The position numbers were made by a program, and so were the translations under genes. From positions 26,526,282 through 26,590,281 of the forward strand of contig OY979718.1 in NCBI GenBank assembly GCA_963855995.1: a stretch of 64,000 nt of DNA. The letters run 5' to 3'. Shown here piece by piece: positions 37,315 through 47,705 of the stretch. A model generated the notes under the pieces. The model was not told where the DNA came from. It was given only the letters and a program-made list of their open reading frames with translations, and ran no database searches. This DNA comes from Muricea muricata. Lineage: Eukaryota; Cnidaria; Anthozoa; Malacalcyonacea; Plexauridae. Each line of letters begins with the position of its first letter. Positions within the stretch are counted from its first letter, which is position 1.

Positions 37315-38774
37315 ATGAACGAAAGTGTCAGTGAAAACACTCCTGCAAAAACTGCTATTAGGTTATCAGCGCCATAAAGAGAATGTATTTGACAATGTGT
37401 ATATGACAATTTTCTCTGTCTTTTACAAGTGCAAAGATATTGAGTTCCTCACACTGGTCAATCCCCTTGACAATTACATTCCATTGGTGTTGAGTATTTA
37501 TTCCATAGTCTTCAAGTGCAACAAGTATGAACTGTTTTATGAATCATTAATCCACTGTTGGGTTATGTTTGTTGTGTTCCGCCGACGCCACTACGACAAA
37601 GCACTACTGGTGCCACTTTCTGCACTCCTCCACTGGCAAGAAAATATCCCATCCATGTTCAACACCCTACATCAACACTTGTTGGCTTTTGACGAATATC
37701 CAGTGGAGAATTTTCATTCGCTGTTACGACGAAGAACAAAAGAAGCAGACACTGCAGATCACATTGCACTCAAGGCCAAAGAAATTGATGTCTGCAAACA
37801 TGATCTAAATGCCTTCCAATCTGTATTTGTACCACCTAGAAAGTTTAATTTCAGTACAAAAAGAATAGATAAGTTGAAAACCAAAGCAGCCAAATTTCTA
37901 ACCAACAAGTTTGAGACCCTCTATACAAACCCCAACAAAGCTTTTCAACAACCTCGGGCACCCCGTCAACCTAAACACACAAGCAAGTGGAAACTTCCTA
38001 ACCTGTTTGGTCAAAAAATTGTTACCAATCAAGTCCTACCTCTAGGATTCTTGTCTGTGGAAAACCAACCAAACCCAGCCAGGTAAATGGAATAATATTC
38101 TTACATACCTCAATTAAAAAAACCCCAAGCCTTTAATACTTCACTATTCAAAGAGATCTTGGTTTACTTAGGACATGCACATGCTTTGAAAAACACAACA
38201 CACTCTGTTATTAAAAAAGGCACATGTGATGAATAGAGGGTAGAGTTGGGACAACCTTTAATTAGCACATGTTAATGAAGTTCTCACATATTTAATAGAG
38301 CTCATTTAATATTTTAAGTCGTGACAAATTATAATAATATGAATTATAAAATATAAAACTTACTTTAAAACTTTTAGGAAATGCGATTTGCTCAACTGCA
38401 ACAAACAGAGCTCCATGTGAACGGTTTTTCATGGATGTGGGCCATATAGTATAGCTCAGTGATGTGGGCATTCGTTCCACATCGCATGCATCCTCCCAAA
38501 TATCGGAGATTGCCCGATCTGTAACACAGCGTTATTGTCAAAAGTTAAAGAGCTTGGTCAAACAGCAAACAAGTCTGTTTCAAATGTGTCCGTGCCTTCT
38601 GCTGCTGAGGAAAGCGACGAGAACGAGGAATTAAGTGACGATGATGACGACGACGAGTACGACCAACTGGTCGACGATCAAAGCGAAACAATAAACATTG
38701 ACACTTTGTTACAAAGAATTCGCCATTGGCGAACGCTGGAGTCGAGCCGTGATCACGATGATGGCCAGTCATAA
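37315..38774 (+). pseudogene. Broken RING-bearing gene (unit 5)
   Basis: Copy of 13795-15254 with the identical frameshift and stops. Confidence 0.7.
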
Positions 38775-39781
38775 CCTGCAAAACCTGGTGACACATCTCC
38801 AGCATAAAGTGTGCATAAAGGAAGTAAGGTAACACAAAGCTACGTCTACATATAGTATCGATAGAGCTGATTGGTATCTTTCTTGCGCGCATAAAAACAC
38901 GGTTATTGAAACGTTGATCTTTCGCGTTCTAGATCAAATTTAAAAAATTCCCCCGAGGAAATTGTAAAAAAAATCACGCTTTCTCACAATTTGTTGTTTT
39001 TGAAGTGAGAAGTGCAATAACGAATGGCACGGAGGCCATAGAACAAGGTGCTATTTTCCCACTCCTTTTGTTTACACATTGTGAATTTCATGCATTCTGA
39101 TTGGTCAATTACGCAAAATGTCAACAAACGCGCTGATTGGCTAACATTATTCGCCCTTGTTAGCCAACCGAGATTTATTAAGCCAACAGGGATTGGATCA
39201 ATTTAAGTTAAAGCCCCCCCTATGCATTGGGTGGCGTATATTTAAATAACAAAATTTCGCGTTTAAATATACGCCCCCCCCCCCCCCCCCTTTAAACAAG
39301 CGTTAATTTCCGTATTATCGTTCGTATTTGTTTTGAAATTGCATATACTCATATTTAACGAAACTGGAAGGAGATACTTTATATATAAAATAACAAATTT
39401 CAGTATTGCACATTGTTTTAACAGGCTTGTTTTCACACCTTTCGTATATTGTTTTAAAGGCCGGATTAACAGTGGTAACTCAGCCATTATAAGATAATGT
39501 GTCAGATTCTCAAATCAAACATACGATACATATATGTTATTTACCGGATGGGAGGTCCGTACAGGAAAAATATTTTGTCGAGGTCTCAAAAACGGGCCGA
39601 GGCCGAAGGCCAAGAGACGTTTTTGAGACCGAGACAAAATATTTTTCAGTACGGACCGACCTAAACGGTAAATAACGTTTTTATTTTTTTCTGCGTAATG
39701 CATGATTAAACCCTTACGAAAATCCAGTGTTGCGAACATGCTTTGAGATCAGCTAGTTTGTTACTTTACTTCAATATTTAT

Positions 39782-41548
39782 CATAGATATAGTAGGTCTA
39801 GATTGCTGACTCATAGTATAATTACTATTGCGTAGGCGTGACCTGTATGATAAATCCAAGATGGCGCGGGAACCGGGCAAAAAACTATAAGACTCTACAG
39901 GGAAATCCATGTTTTTCGCGATTTAAAACGTCTCGTTGCTTGGAATCGCCTCGAATCAACATTTTTTCCAAACAACTAGTTATTGCGGAAGTTTTGAGCA
40001 CAATTTGTATAATTTCTGTTGAATTCCTCGTGAAAATCTCGCTCGTGAAATGTGTTGTGAATTGGTCACTTGGTCAGTTCGAGACATTTGTTGTCCAAAA
40101 TATGTATTTTTGACCGGCTTTGGCCTCTTGGGTGTTATTGCGACCTACAGCTATCCTAAATCAAACATTTACAAAACGATGGAGCAAGATGTTCGCGTAC
40201 AAATCGATTATTCGCTTGATTTGTGTGGTGTGTGATTTTCATTTACAATCATGTATACTGTAATGCAGTGTCACAGTGTGTCGATGAATCTATGGAGTAA
40301 GATGATACATTTTTTGACGTTGCCAATTTGAAAATTATTCTAACGGTATTTGTGTTCACTTCATACAATGTCTTTCACGCTTAATTAGGCTTAAATTTGT
40401 GTTGAGTGTGTGCAAACTACCCACACTGAAAAGTTTTATTTTGCGCACAAAAGATCCTTTTCACCAGAGAATTTTGCGCAGAAATGTAGAAAACTTCTAG
40501 AGTCTAATCAGGTGGTCTGGGTTCAGTTCAGTTGATGACCCTCAGACTCAGTAAATAAATTTATCATCATCAATTTACCATTATCAATATTAAGCACAGT
40601 TGACAGGTTAGCCTAGATTTTCTGATGATTTGTGCAGATTTCTTCATGAATTATTAATGATTTTATAATCACGACTAATTGTTCATTGGAATATAGCAAA
40701 TGGGCATTAGAATATTGCTTTACCATACTCACATGTTTGCAGACTTTGCTCCAATGTTGCACAAGCTAGCAAGCAGGTGCATGTTGCATTCTATGTACAG
40801 TGTATGCAAAAGTATGCCAAAGTTTACCATTATGTTAATTTTAAAGTAAACATATAGTTTAAATTCAAATAAAAAAATTTCGGTCATTAAACTGTGGACT
40901 GTTCAGTTAATTCTACCCACATTTCACACACTATTCACACGAACGAAACTTGCAGCTGTAGCACCAGTTTTCGATTATATTTTAGTAATGCATATTACAT
41001 AATTCAGACAATATTTACTTGATAACCTATCCGTCTTTGAAGTTCGAAAACGGTACGTTGGCTTGAAGTCGTATCTATGTAGTAAATATTACTAACGTTC
41101 AGGTATCACACACCACACAAATCAAGCGAAAATCGATTTGTACGCGAATATCTTGCTCCATCGTTTTGTAAATGTTTAATTTAGGATAGCTGTAGGTCAC
41201 AATAACACCCAAGAGGCCAAAGCCGGTCAAAAATACATATTTTGGACCACAAATGTCTCGAACCGTGACCAAGTGACCAATTCACAACACATTTCACGAG
41301 CGAGATTTTCACGAGGAATTCAGCAGAAATTACACAAATAGTGCTCAAAACTTCCGTAATAATTAGTTGTTTCCAAAAAATGTTGATTCGAAGCGATTCC
41401 AAGCAACGAGACGTTTGAAATCGCGAAAAACATTGATTTCCCTGTAGAGTCTTATAGTTTTTTGCCCGGTTCCCGCGCCATCTTGGATTTATCATACAGG
41501 TCACGCCTCCGATTAGTGAGTCAGCAATCTAGACCTACTATGTCTATG
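39782..41548. mobile_element. Second copy of the hAT-like long-inverted-repeat element
   Basis: Same length, ends and ATATTTAT target duplication (39774-39781 and 41549-41556) as the copy at 27131-28897, at the same unit position. The distance between the copies is 12651 bp, the exact length of units 4 plus 5. It therefore arose by duplication of DNA already carrying the insertion, not by a second transposition. Confidence 0.82.
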
Positions 41549-42565
41549 ATATTTATTCAAGCATGGCTGACAAACAGCTAAAACGAAGACTATACTTTCT
41601 GTGCTACTGATGTTTTTATACTCAATACGGCAATGAAAAAGGTGAGTTAATACGATTTTTTATTTTATCGTTCGTTTTACGAAACAAACAGGGTTGAAAT
41701 ATGCGTTTTGACACAGAAAGTTTGATTTTCGATTAGCGAAAATCAGATTTAGTTTTTGACAACATTTAATAATAAAATTTTAAGTCCAGGAATCAACTTT
41801 AAACTGCAGGTTAGTTGTCAAAGTGTTACTAAACAGTATTATTTTTGGGTTTTTGTATGTTTCACTGTTTATTTCAATGTGTGCTTTTTACTTTTGGATG
41901 AGTACCGTGTATAATATGTACGCCGGCTTTTACATGTACGGCTTTGCTCGGCTTTGTTTGTAAAATTTTGTTATAAATTCTGCCGTTTTTTTCGTTGTTT
42001 CAAGATATCGTAAAAAGCCGCCCGCTCGTGCAGCCAATCAAATTGCAGGAAATCACAAAATAACTCTAGTCGTGCACAAATAAAAAAATAATTTGTGTTA
42101 TTCGGTATTCCAGTCCAGTTTACATTGAGCCTGAACCACAAAATAAAAATTAACCACAAGGTCTTCGCCTACCCTGTGTTCAGGTTGGTTTGCATTCACT
42201 AATTTACCGACATTCAAATGACAGTGCATTTGGCCTTTGAAGGAAGTCGACCTTGAGGTATCTCCGTATAAAGGTCATTTTCCTTACCCATCCCTGTCGA
42301 CTTTTCCCCCTAAGGCCTAAGAACTGTTCCACCAATAAGGCAGGAAGTATACTTGATTACTTGATCACTTTATGCTATAGTTTTAGTTAGTTTAACCATG
42401 TAATTGTATAAGCACAGGCATCCCAGCACATAGCTACTGTCAATCACGCCTGTGGTATAAGTTAGCAAATTGATTGCTATGTATGATAATATTTTGCATT
42501 CGTTTGTTGCAACTTGTGATGTACCAAAATAAAATTTTAGTCATTTTGGTGAAATGGAAGGAAAT

Positions 42566-42852
42566 TTAGAAACTTTTGGAAAGAAAGCACTGAGATACAA
42601 TGTTTTCCACGATGTGAAAAGTTTTCAATTTTGACTTTTTGAGCAATACAGGCTGTGCGTCACAAAGTTTTACATGATTAGTCAGGGAACCTTTATTGAA
42701 ATACTCAGTAATTACTGACCTTTCATTGTAATAAGCGTCCTCAATGTCTTTTAAAACCTCAGTACCACATTGTGGACAATAATATTATATGTAAGTTTTA
42801 ACAAAAAAGCACAATTGGAACAGTTCTCAGAAAACCTTGGAATTTCAGCCAT
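42566..42852 (-). pseudogene. Zinc-ribbon fragment (unit 6)
   Basis: Same frame-broken CSNC/CPQCG sequence as in unit 1. Confidence 0.42.
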
Positions 42853-44530
42853 GTTTGGATTGGAATACCGAATAACCGAATAAAAAAATCTGACACATTA
42901 TCTTGACAAATCCGTAGGATTGGATGCGCCATTTTTTTAATTAAGAAAATCGACTTTTAGTCTTTCGAACTATGCTTCGAACGGGATTTCCACACCCACT
43001 GATCTGATAAGTAAACTGGATCAACTTCAGTGAGCCAATTCTAACTAGCCTGCGTACCAGGCGGTTAGGGCGCGAGCGAAGGGTGGAAAAAATCGCCTGC
43101 GGAAAAACTAGTAGTTTTTAATTCCCGCCCCCAATTAGTAGGTCTACTAATAGAATTATGACTAACCAATCATGTAATACTTTTCACATGTCAAATTCAC
43201 GTTGCCTCAAAACAATAATACAACAGCTCGAACTGTCAAATTATTACGCGTGAAATATATTCATGCAAACGATCAACGACACACATTGATGTAATGAAAA
43301 ATCAGATTTGCAATGCATTTGCAACCCAGTGCCAAGATGCAAATGCCGCGAAGGCAACAAATTTGTATGCAAATTTAATCATTTTTGTTTTCAGTGTTTT
43401 CAAATTTGCACACAAGTTTGCACTATGGCAAATTTGTTGCCTTCGCGGCATTTGCATCTTGGCACTGACTGGGTTAAGGTTGCAAATGTATTGCAAATCT
43501 GATTTTTTATCCTATACAAATTATTGCTCTTTCCATGATGCAATCTATGATCACATAGTTCCTGTTCTGACTTTGTGCTGTATAAATATTTAAAAAATGA
43601 AGAATAAGATATCCCCTAGAATGAATTTGTTGAGTTCCATCTACGCTAGGTGTAATTTATATGGACATATCTTTTTCTACTCCCCAAATTCACAAAATCG
43701 AACGCTATTTTTACTTCTTTTGCAATTCTATCATCAAAACTATATTAGAAAATACTGACAGTATCATAAGCATTTGTATTTTTTTAATGCTGTTTTTTTA
43801 ATTTATCATTGTATTGTATTACCACTTATCCCAGCCTGACTGAACTAGTAGCATTTATATAACAGTATGTTTTAGGTTAATACCAATATCTCATATCCTG
43901 TTTAACATTTAGATACTAGTATTAAGACCATGAGAATTTTATGCATTAATACCTTGTTTAAGCTATTAAGCACCTGTGCTCTCCCCTTGGCAAGTAAAAT
44001 CGTATAGATTTAATTACTGTAAAATAAGAGTAGGCATTATCAAAGTAAGGTGCGTTACAATTCAAAGGATTAGCTGGACATGTAGGCAAATAGGCCAGTT
44101 AAAGTTCAAGAGTTGTGTGTGAATCTGTATTATTCTCCTCAAACTGCTGTGTAACTGTATTTTCCACATTAGTTTATAACTACCAACACGCATATGGTGA
44201 TGTCATGGTGTGGTCCCTTTTTGTCTCTTTAGCGAGGTTTAGCAAACACGACGCGACGTCAAAGACGACGTGAGAATGGCGTCAAAATGGCGTTGCAACA
44301 TCCTTAAATGGTCATATCACGCCATTTTGACGCCATTCTCACGTCGTCTTTGACGTCGCGTCGTGTTTGCTAAACCTCGCTTTTAATTTGTTGTGGGGTA
44401 TGGCCTATGCTACCACACCCACACTTGGTTCACGTCTCTCAGCCGTGCATATCACGCATGAAGCGAAAAAAAAGGCGCGAACATGAGAAAGGCGTCTATT
44501 GCTTTTGTTTACTAGTTTTGATCTTAAAGT

Positions 44531-44617
44531 ATGAACGAAAGTGTCAGTGAAAACACTCCTGCAAAAACTGCTATTAGGTTATCAGCGCCATAAAGAGAAT
44601 GTATTTGACAATGTGTA
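44531..44617 (+). pseudogene. Broken RING-bearing gene, 5' stub (unit 6)
   Basis: Only the first 87 bases of the copy remain, including the frameshift region; the rest is lost at the array's right edge. Confidence 0.65.
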
Positions 44618-45321
44618 GTATGTAGTTTGGATGTACCAATCTCTGAGAACAGAAGAAAACAAGGGAGAAAACATAACTCTAGCAAAGAAAATAAATGAAG
44701 TCCGGTCAAAATACATCGTAGCCGAGACGGAGCATCAGTGAAATTTCAGTGTCTGATAAACCAGAGTAAATAGATGTGAGATGGTTAGGCTAGTCGGCAA
44801 GCGTCAAAGGGGGAGGTAGTCTATGTTGGGAATCAAAGGAAAAAAATTCACGTGACACGGTGGCCTACAAATATCAAAATTTTTCTTTTGAGTTTGACAA
44901 AATATTTTTCATGCAAGAAATTATATTTTTTGGAACACTAATCATTATGGTTACAAAACTATTGTCATGATATTTCTTTAACAGTGCGATCGCAAGTATA
45001 AATTTGCTTCAAAATTGAAGTTAGCCTAGTCTAAGATGTAATTGAATATTTAGCGTTGATAACTAAAATAAACAAGGTTGATTATATTATGAACTTCTAC
45101 AGCATACAATGAAACAAATTTGATGATTGTTGATCTCTATTCATGTTGTTTTGGTATTTTCTTTCTAATATAGATGAGAATAAAAGCAGACAAAAAATAC
45201 ACACATTCATCTGATAGAAAAAAACGTCCAACTCAGATCCGATAAGGAAAGTTCCTAGTTATCATCTCAATTTGGAAGGTTCTAACACCCTGCATATGTA
45301 ATTTGATTTTGCATGGTGAAT
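44618..45321. other. Unique sequence right of the array, no gene recognised
   Basis: AT-rich sequence without a supported exon, RNA gene or terminal repeat. Short open frames run across the array edge and look incidental. Confidence 0.5.
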
Positions 45322-46222
45322 TTTTCACGCGAAAAAACTTTTTTTAACATTTGTCATGACACATTTATCGCGACAAAATTCTTTCTCGTGACAATATTTC
45401 TTTAATTTCACGACTGATTTCACTAACCTATCTCACTTGCTGTGAATATGGCGGATAACAATAATAACGAAATGAATGAAGAGGTTGAAGAAGATCTCGC
45501 AGAGCTACTTTATTGAAGGTTTTGGATACAAAGATATTTCATGGTTTTTGTCTCAGTATCATGGCATGCTATAAACAAAAGCACATCACAACGTCGTCTG
45601 AAATCCCACGATGTTAGTTGAATATATGCAGAATACAATTTCGACATAATTCTTTCTCGTGAGATATTTGTCTACACACTATTTCTTCCATGTCCAGTTT
45701 GAGAATTTTTATCATAACCGTTTGCATGCTGTGCAGCATTATGCCCTGCATTTCGGTATACAGTACTCATCTCTACCCGATGGCGTTTTCGCATATAGCG
45801 GCCTAACCCTTCTGGGGCAAGCTGGATCAAAAGAGGTTGTACAATATTGCGAGGGACTTGATGACCTTTCCTATGTAACATTTACCAGACAAAGCTGTAT
45901 CCTCACATGACTTCAGGTCACATCTAACAATGCTTTTATCTCATTCACAGCAGCATCAATACTGTATTCTCGGTTTCGTAGGAAATCGATAGGACGCTAA
46001 AACCGTGAAATATATTTGACTTTGTGTAGAAATTGAAAACCTTAAATAAAGTAGCTCTATGAGATCTTCTCTTCCTTCATTTCGTTATTATAATTATTTT
46101 TATCCGCCACATTCACATAATGTTTGGTTAGTGAAATCGTCGCAAAATGGAAGGAATATTGTTAGGTAACACGAGAAATTTAAAATAATGTCATGACAAA
46201 AAGTTTTTTCACGAGAAAAAAA
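45322..46222. mobile_element. Decayed fold-back element with integrase remnant
   Basis: Diverged inverted arms of about 190-200 bp (about 45322-45520 and about 46040-46222) contain CGAAAAAACTTTTT, TGTCATGACA and ATGGCGGATAACAATAATAA on the left and their altered complements on the right. Both arms therefore carry the beginning of the same reading frame (MADNNNNEMNEE on the plus strand; a damaged version on the minus strand). The interior contains the integrase-like fragment at 45672-45881. Confidence 0.55.
45672..45881 (-). pseudogene. Integrase-core (rve-like) fragment
   Basis: The minus-strand frame reads KGHQVPRNIVQPLLIQLAPE, then VYRNAGHNAAQHANGYDKN. The order VPRNxVQxLL...DPEG...VYxNxGxNxxWHIDGYDK is familiar from integrase-core proteins encoded by cnidarian DNA transposons. 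The WHIDG catalytic motif reads QHANG here, so the first Asp is lost. Stops and frameshifts surround it. Assignment rests on motif memory. Confidence 0.45.
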
Positions 46223-46269
46223 AAATTGGCATGCTATTAAAAGAGCCTTTGTCCTGATCGTTCGGAGTT

Positions 46270-46990
46270 CTTTTACTGCGACGGGGGAAATTGTAGAAGA
46301 AGGTGAGTTGTGTGAAGAATTTGAGACCGATGTGGCATGTGTTAGCGACACTGAACGTGTTTTCCTGCCTGAAAATGAAGCAAACCCGAGAGCGATTTTG
46401 CACATTACTCCAAGTCGCCTCACGGTTACAATGCTTTGTTTAGCTTTGAGATATCTGTGGCTATTACAGAGATTGAAGCGGATGAAATAAATTCAGAATT
46501 TTCTTATGCGCTAAGTGAAATTGATGGGAAAATGTCCTTTCCATATACTTTGTGCGACAAAGTCTCCAAATCAAAAGACGGTCTTACAAGACACACAAAT
46601 TCAAAACACTCTAAGGCTTCCTCGGCAAGTGACGTGCCTGTCCTTTGTAAAGAAAATGTTGATTTTTTTATTGAAGTCATAAAAATAAAACTACGATTCT
46701 GGATTATGTAGCCTCTTCAACTGAAGCTTCATCCAATGCCTTTTTGCCAATTTACAAAGCCGGCACCATATACAGAAAGAAGAATCAAGACAACTATTTG
46801 GAAACATTCTATGGTCTGATGCTGCGTTCAGGTGAACTACTGTCTACCGCCAGAACTACAAAAGACAACTGACTTGATGATAATCCATCTTCCAGAACAC
46901 TTGATCGAGTTTTACTACACCTGTAAAAGCACAGATACTATAGCATATCGAAGGAACGTGCACACCCCTTGACCCAGCAGACTCAATAAA
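46270..46990 (+). pseudogene. Decayed zinc-finger gene of a repeat-associated family
   Basis: Around 46530-46620 a frame reads FPYTLCDKVSKSKDGLTRHT followed by NSKH, a C2H2-finger pattern. The H-x4-H pair is intact, but the expected first and second cysteines are not both present in C-x2-C spacing. Upstream, an acidic frame (GEIVEEGELCEEFETD) and, downstream, YKAGTIYRKKNQDNYLETFY lie in different frames separated by stops. It looks like an old copy of a KSKGGLTRHxxSKH-type gene often found in cnidarian repeats. Function unknown and not expressible as one protein. Confidence 0.45.
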
Positions 46991-47705
46991 ATTTTGCACA
47001 CAGACACTACAATGCAAAACACATCGAAAAACATTTCTAACGTTTTTTCCAAGGTAACACTGTCGTCGTCAGGCCCCGCGCATGGTTTTTTTAAAACAGT
47101 GGTAAACTGGAACTGGTTGTATTAACAAAATATCAGATGTGTGTCCGCTATACCTGTGCATACCTAAAGTTCAAATGGAAGATCATTGTTCGAAAAAATG
47201 CCTACGGGGATAAATATTGGATAAATATAACAAGTTATAGAAATTCCGTACCAGGGGCCTGGGAACGACATGGTTACCTTGGCAGAAATGTCTTTTGATG
47301 CGTCTTGTCATTTGGTGTCTTTGTGGAAAAAGTTTTAGAGTGAATAATCGGCGAGCTACGCTTGGTTATGTATTTAATAAACATACTTGCCAAACTAGTG
47401 ACGTCACACATTTTGCTGAATCAGCAATTTATATTTTGTACATTTTTGCGAATAACTTCGCAACTAAAAGAGATCACTGTTACACTAAACACAATCACAC
47501 TGTTACATTAAACTTATTGCCAATACCTTTTAAACTTCAGAATCGCAAACACCTGCGTTCTGATCGTGCGTTGTAAATTATGTAGCCATAGAAAACGTTC
47601 AATCACGTGAATTTTTGCAGCTTGTGGCTTGGCTAGACGTTTGAATAAAATAACGTTGATAAATTAGTGTGTTGAAACTTTTGTTTCCGATGCTAAAACA
47701 AATTT
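46991..47705. other. 3' flank of the receptor gene, no gene recognised
   Basis: No supported coding exon or RNA gene. On the minus strand this should include the receptor's 3' untranslated region, but I saw no clear AATAAA signal close to its stop codon. Confidence 0.45.

Larger units (their letters stand above)
33727..39161. repeat. Array unit 5
   Basis: 5435 bp, poly-C tract of 11, empty insertion site. Same length as unit 3. Confidence 0.95.
10201..44617. repeat. Head-to-tail array of a 5.4-kb unit, five complete copies and one truncated
   Basis: Unit starts (agccaaccgag) fall at 10201, 15642, 21076, 26511, 33727 and 39162. Removing the poly-C tract and the 1775-bp insertion-plus-TSD, every complete unit is exactly 5424 bases. 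I saw no substitution between copies in the stretches compared by eye. The unit is a mosaic of transposon debris: a broken RING-bearing gene, a zinc-ribbon fragment and three hairpin MITEs. It is not ribosomal or histone DNA. Unit 6 breaks off in the middle of the broken gene at 44617. Near-identity over 34 kb suggests very recent amplification or an assembly loop. Confidence 0.95.
39162..44617. repeat. Array unit 6, with insertion, truncated on the right
   Basis: Matches unit 4 (poly-C of 17 and the 1767-bp element) until 44617, where homology stops at gacaatgtgta, 87 bases into the broken RING-bearing gene. No repeat or target duplication was seen at the breakpoint. Confidence 0.93.

Noticed and set aside
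39782-41548. Independent second transposition of the hAT-like element
   Set aside because: Same site, same target duplication and an offset equal to two whole units make block duplication far more likely.
10201-44617. Array as ribosomal DNA, histone cluster or viral concatemer
   Set aside because: No rRNA, tRNA or histone sequence and no viral replication or capsid genes were seen. The content is pseudogenes and MITEs.
10201-44617. CRISPR array
   Set aside because: The repeat unit is kilobases long with no regularly spaced short repeats, and the DNA is eukaryotic.
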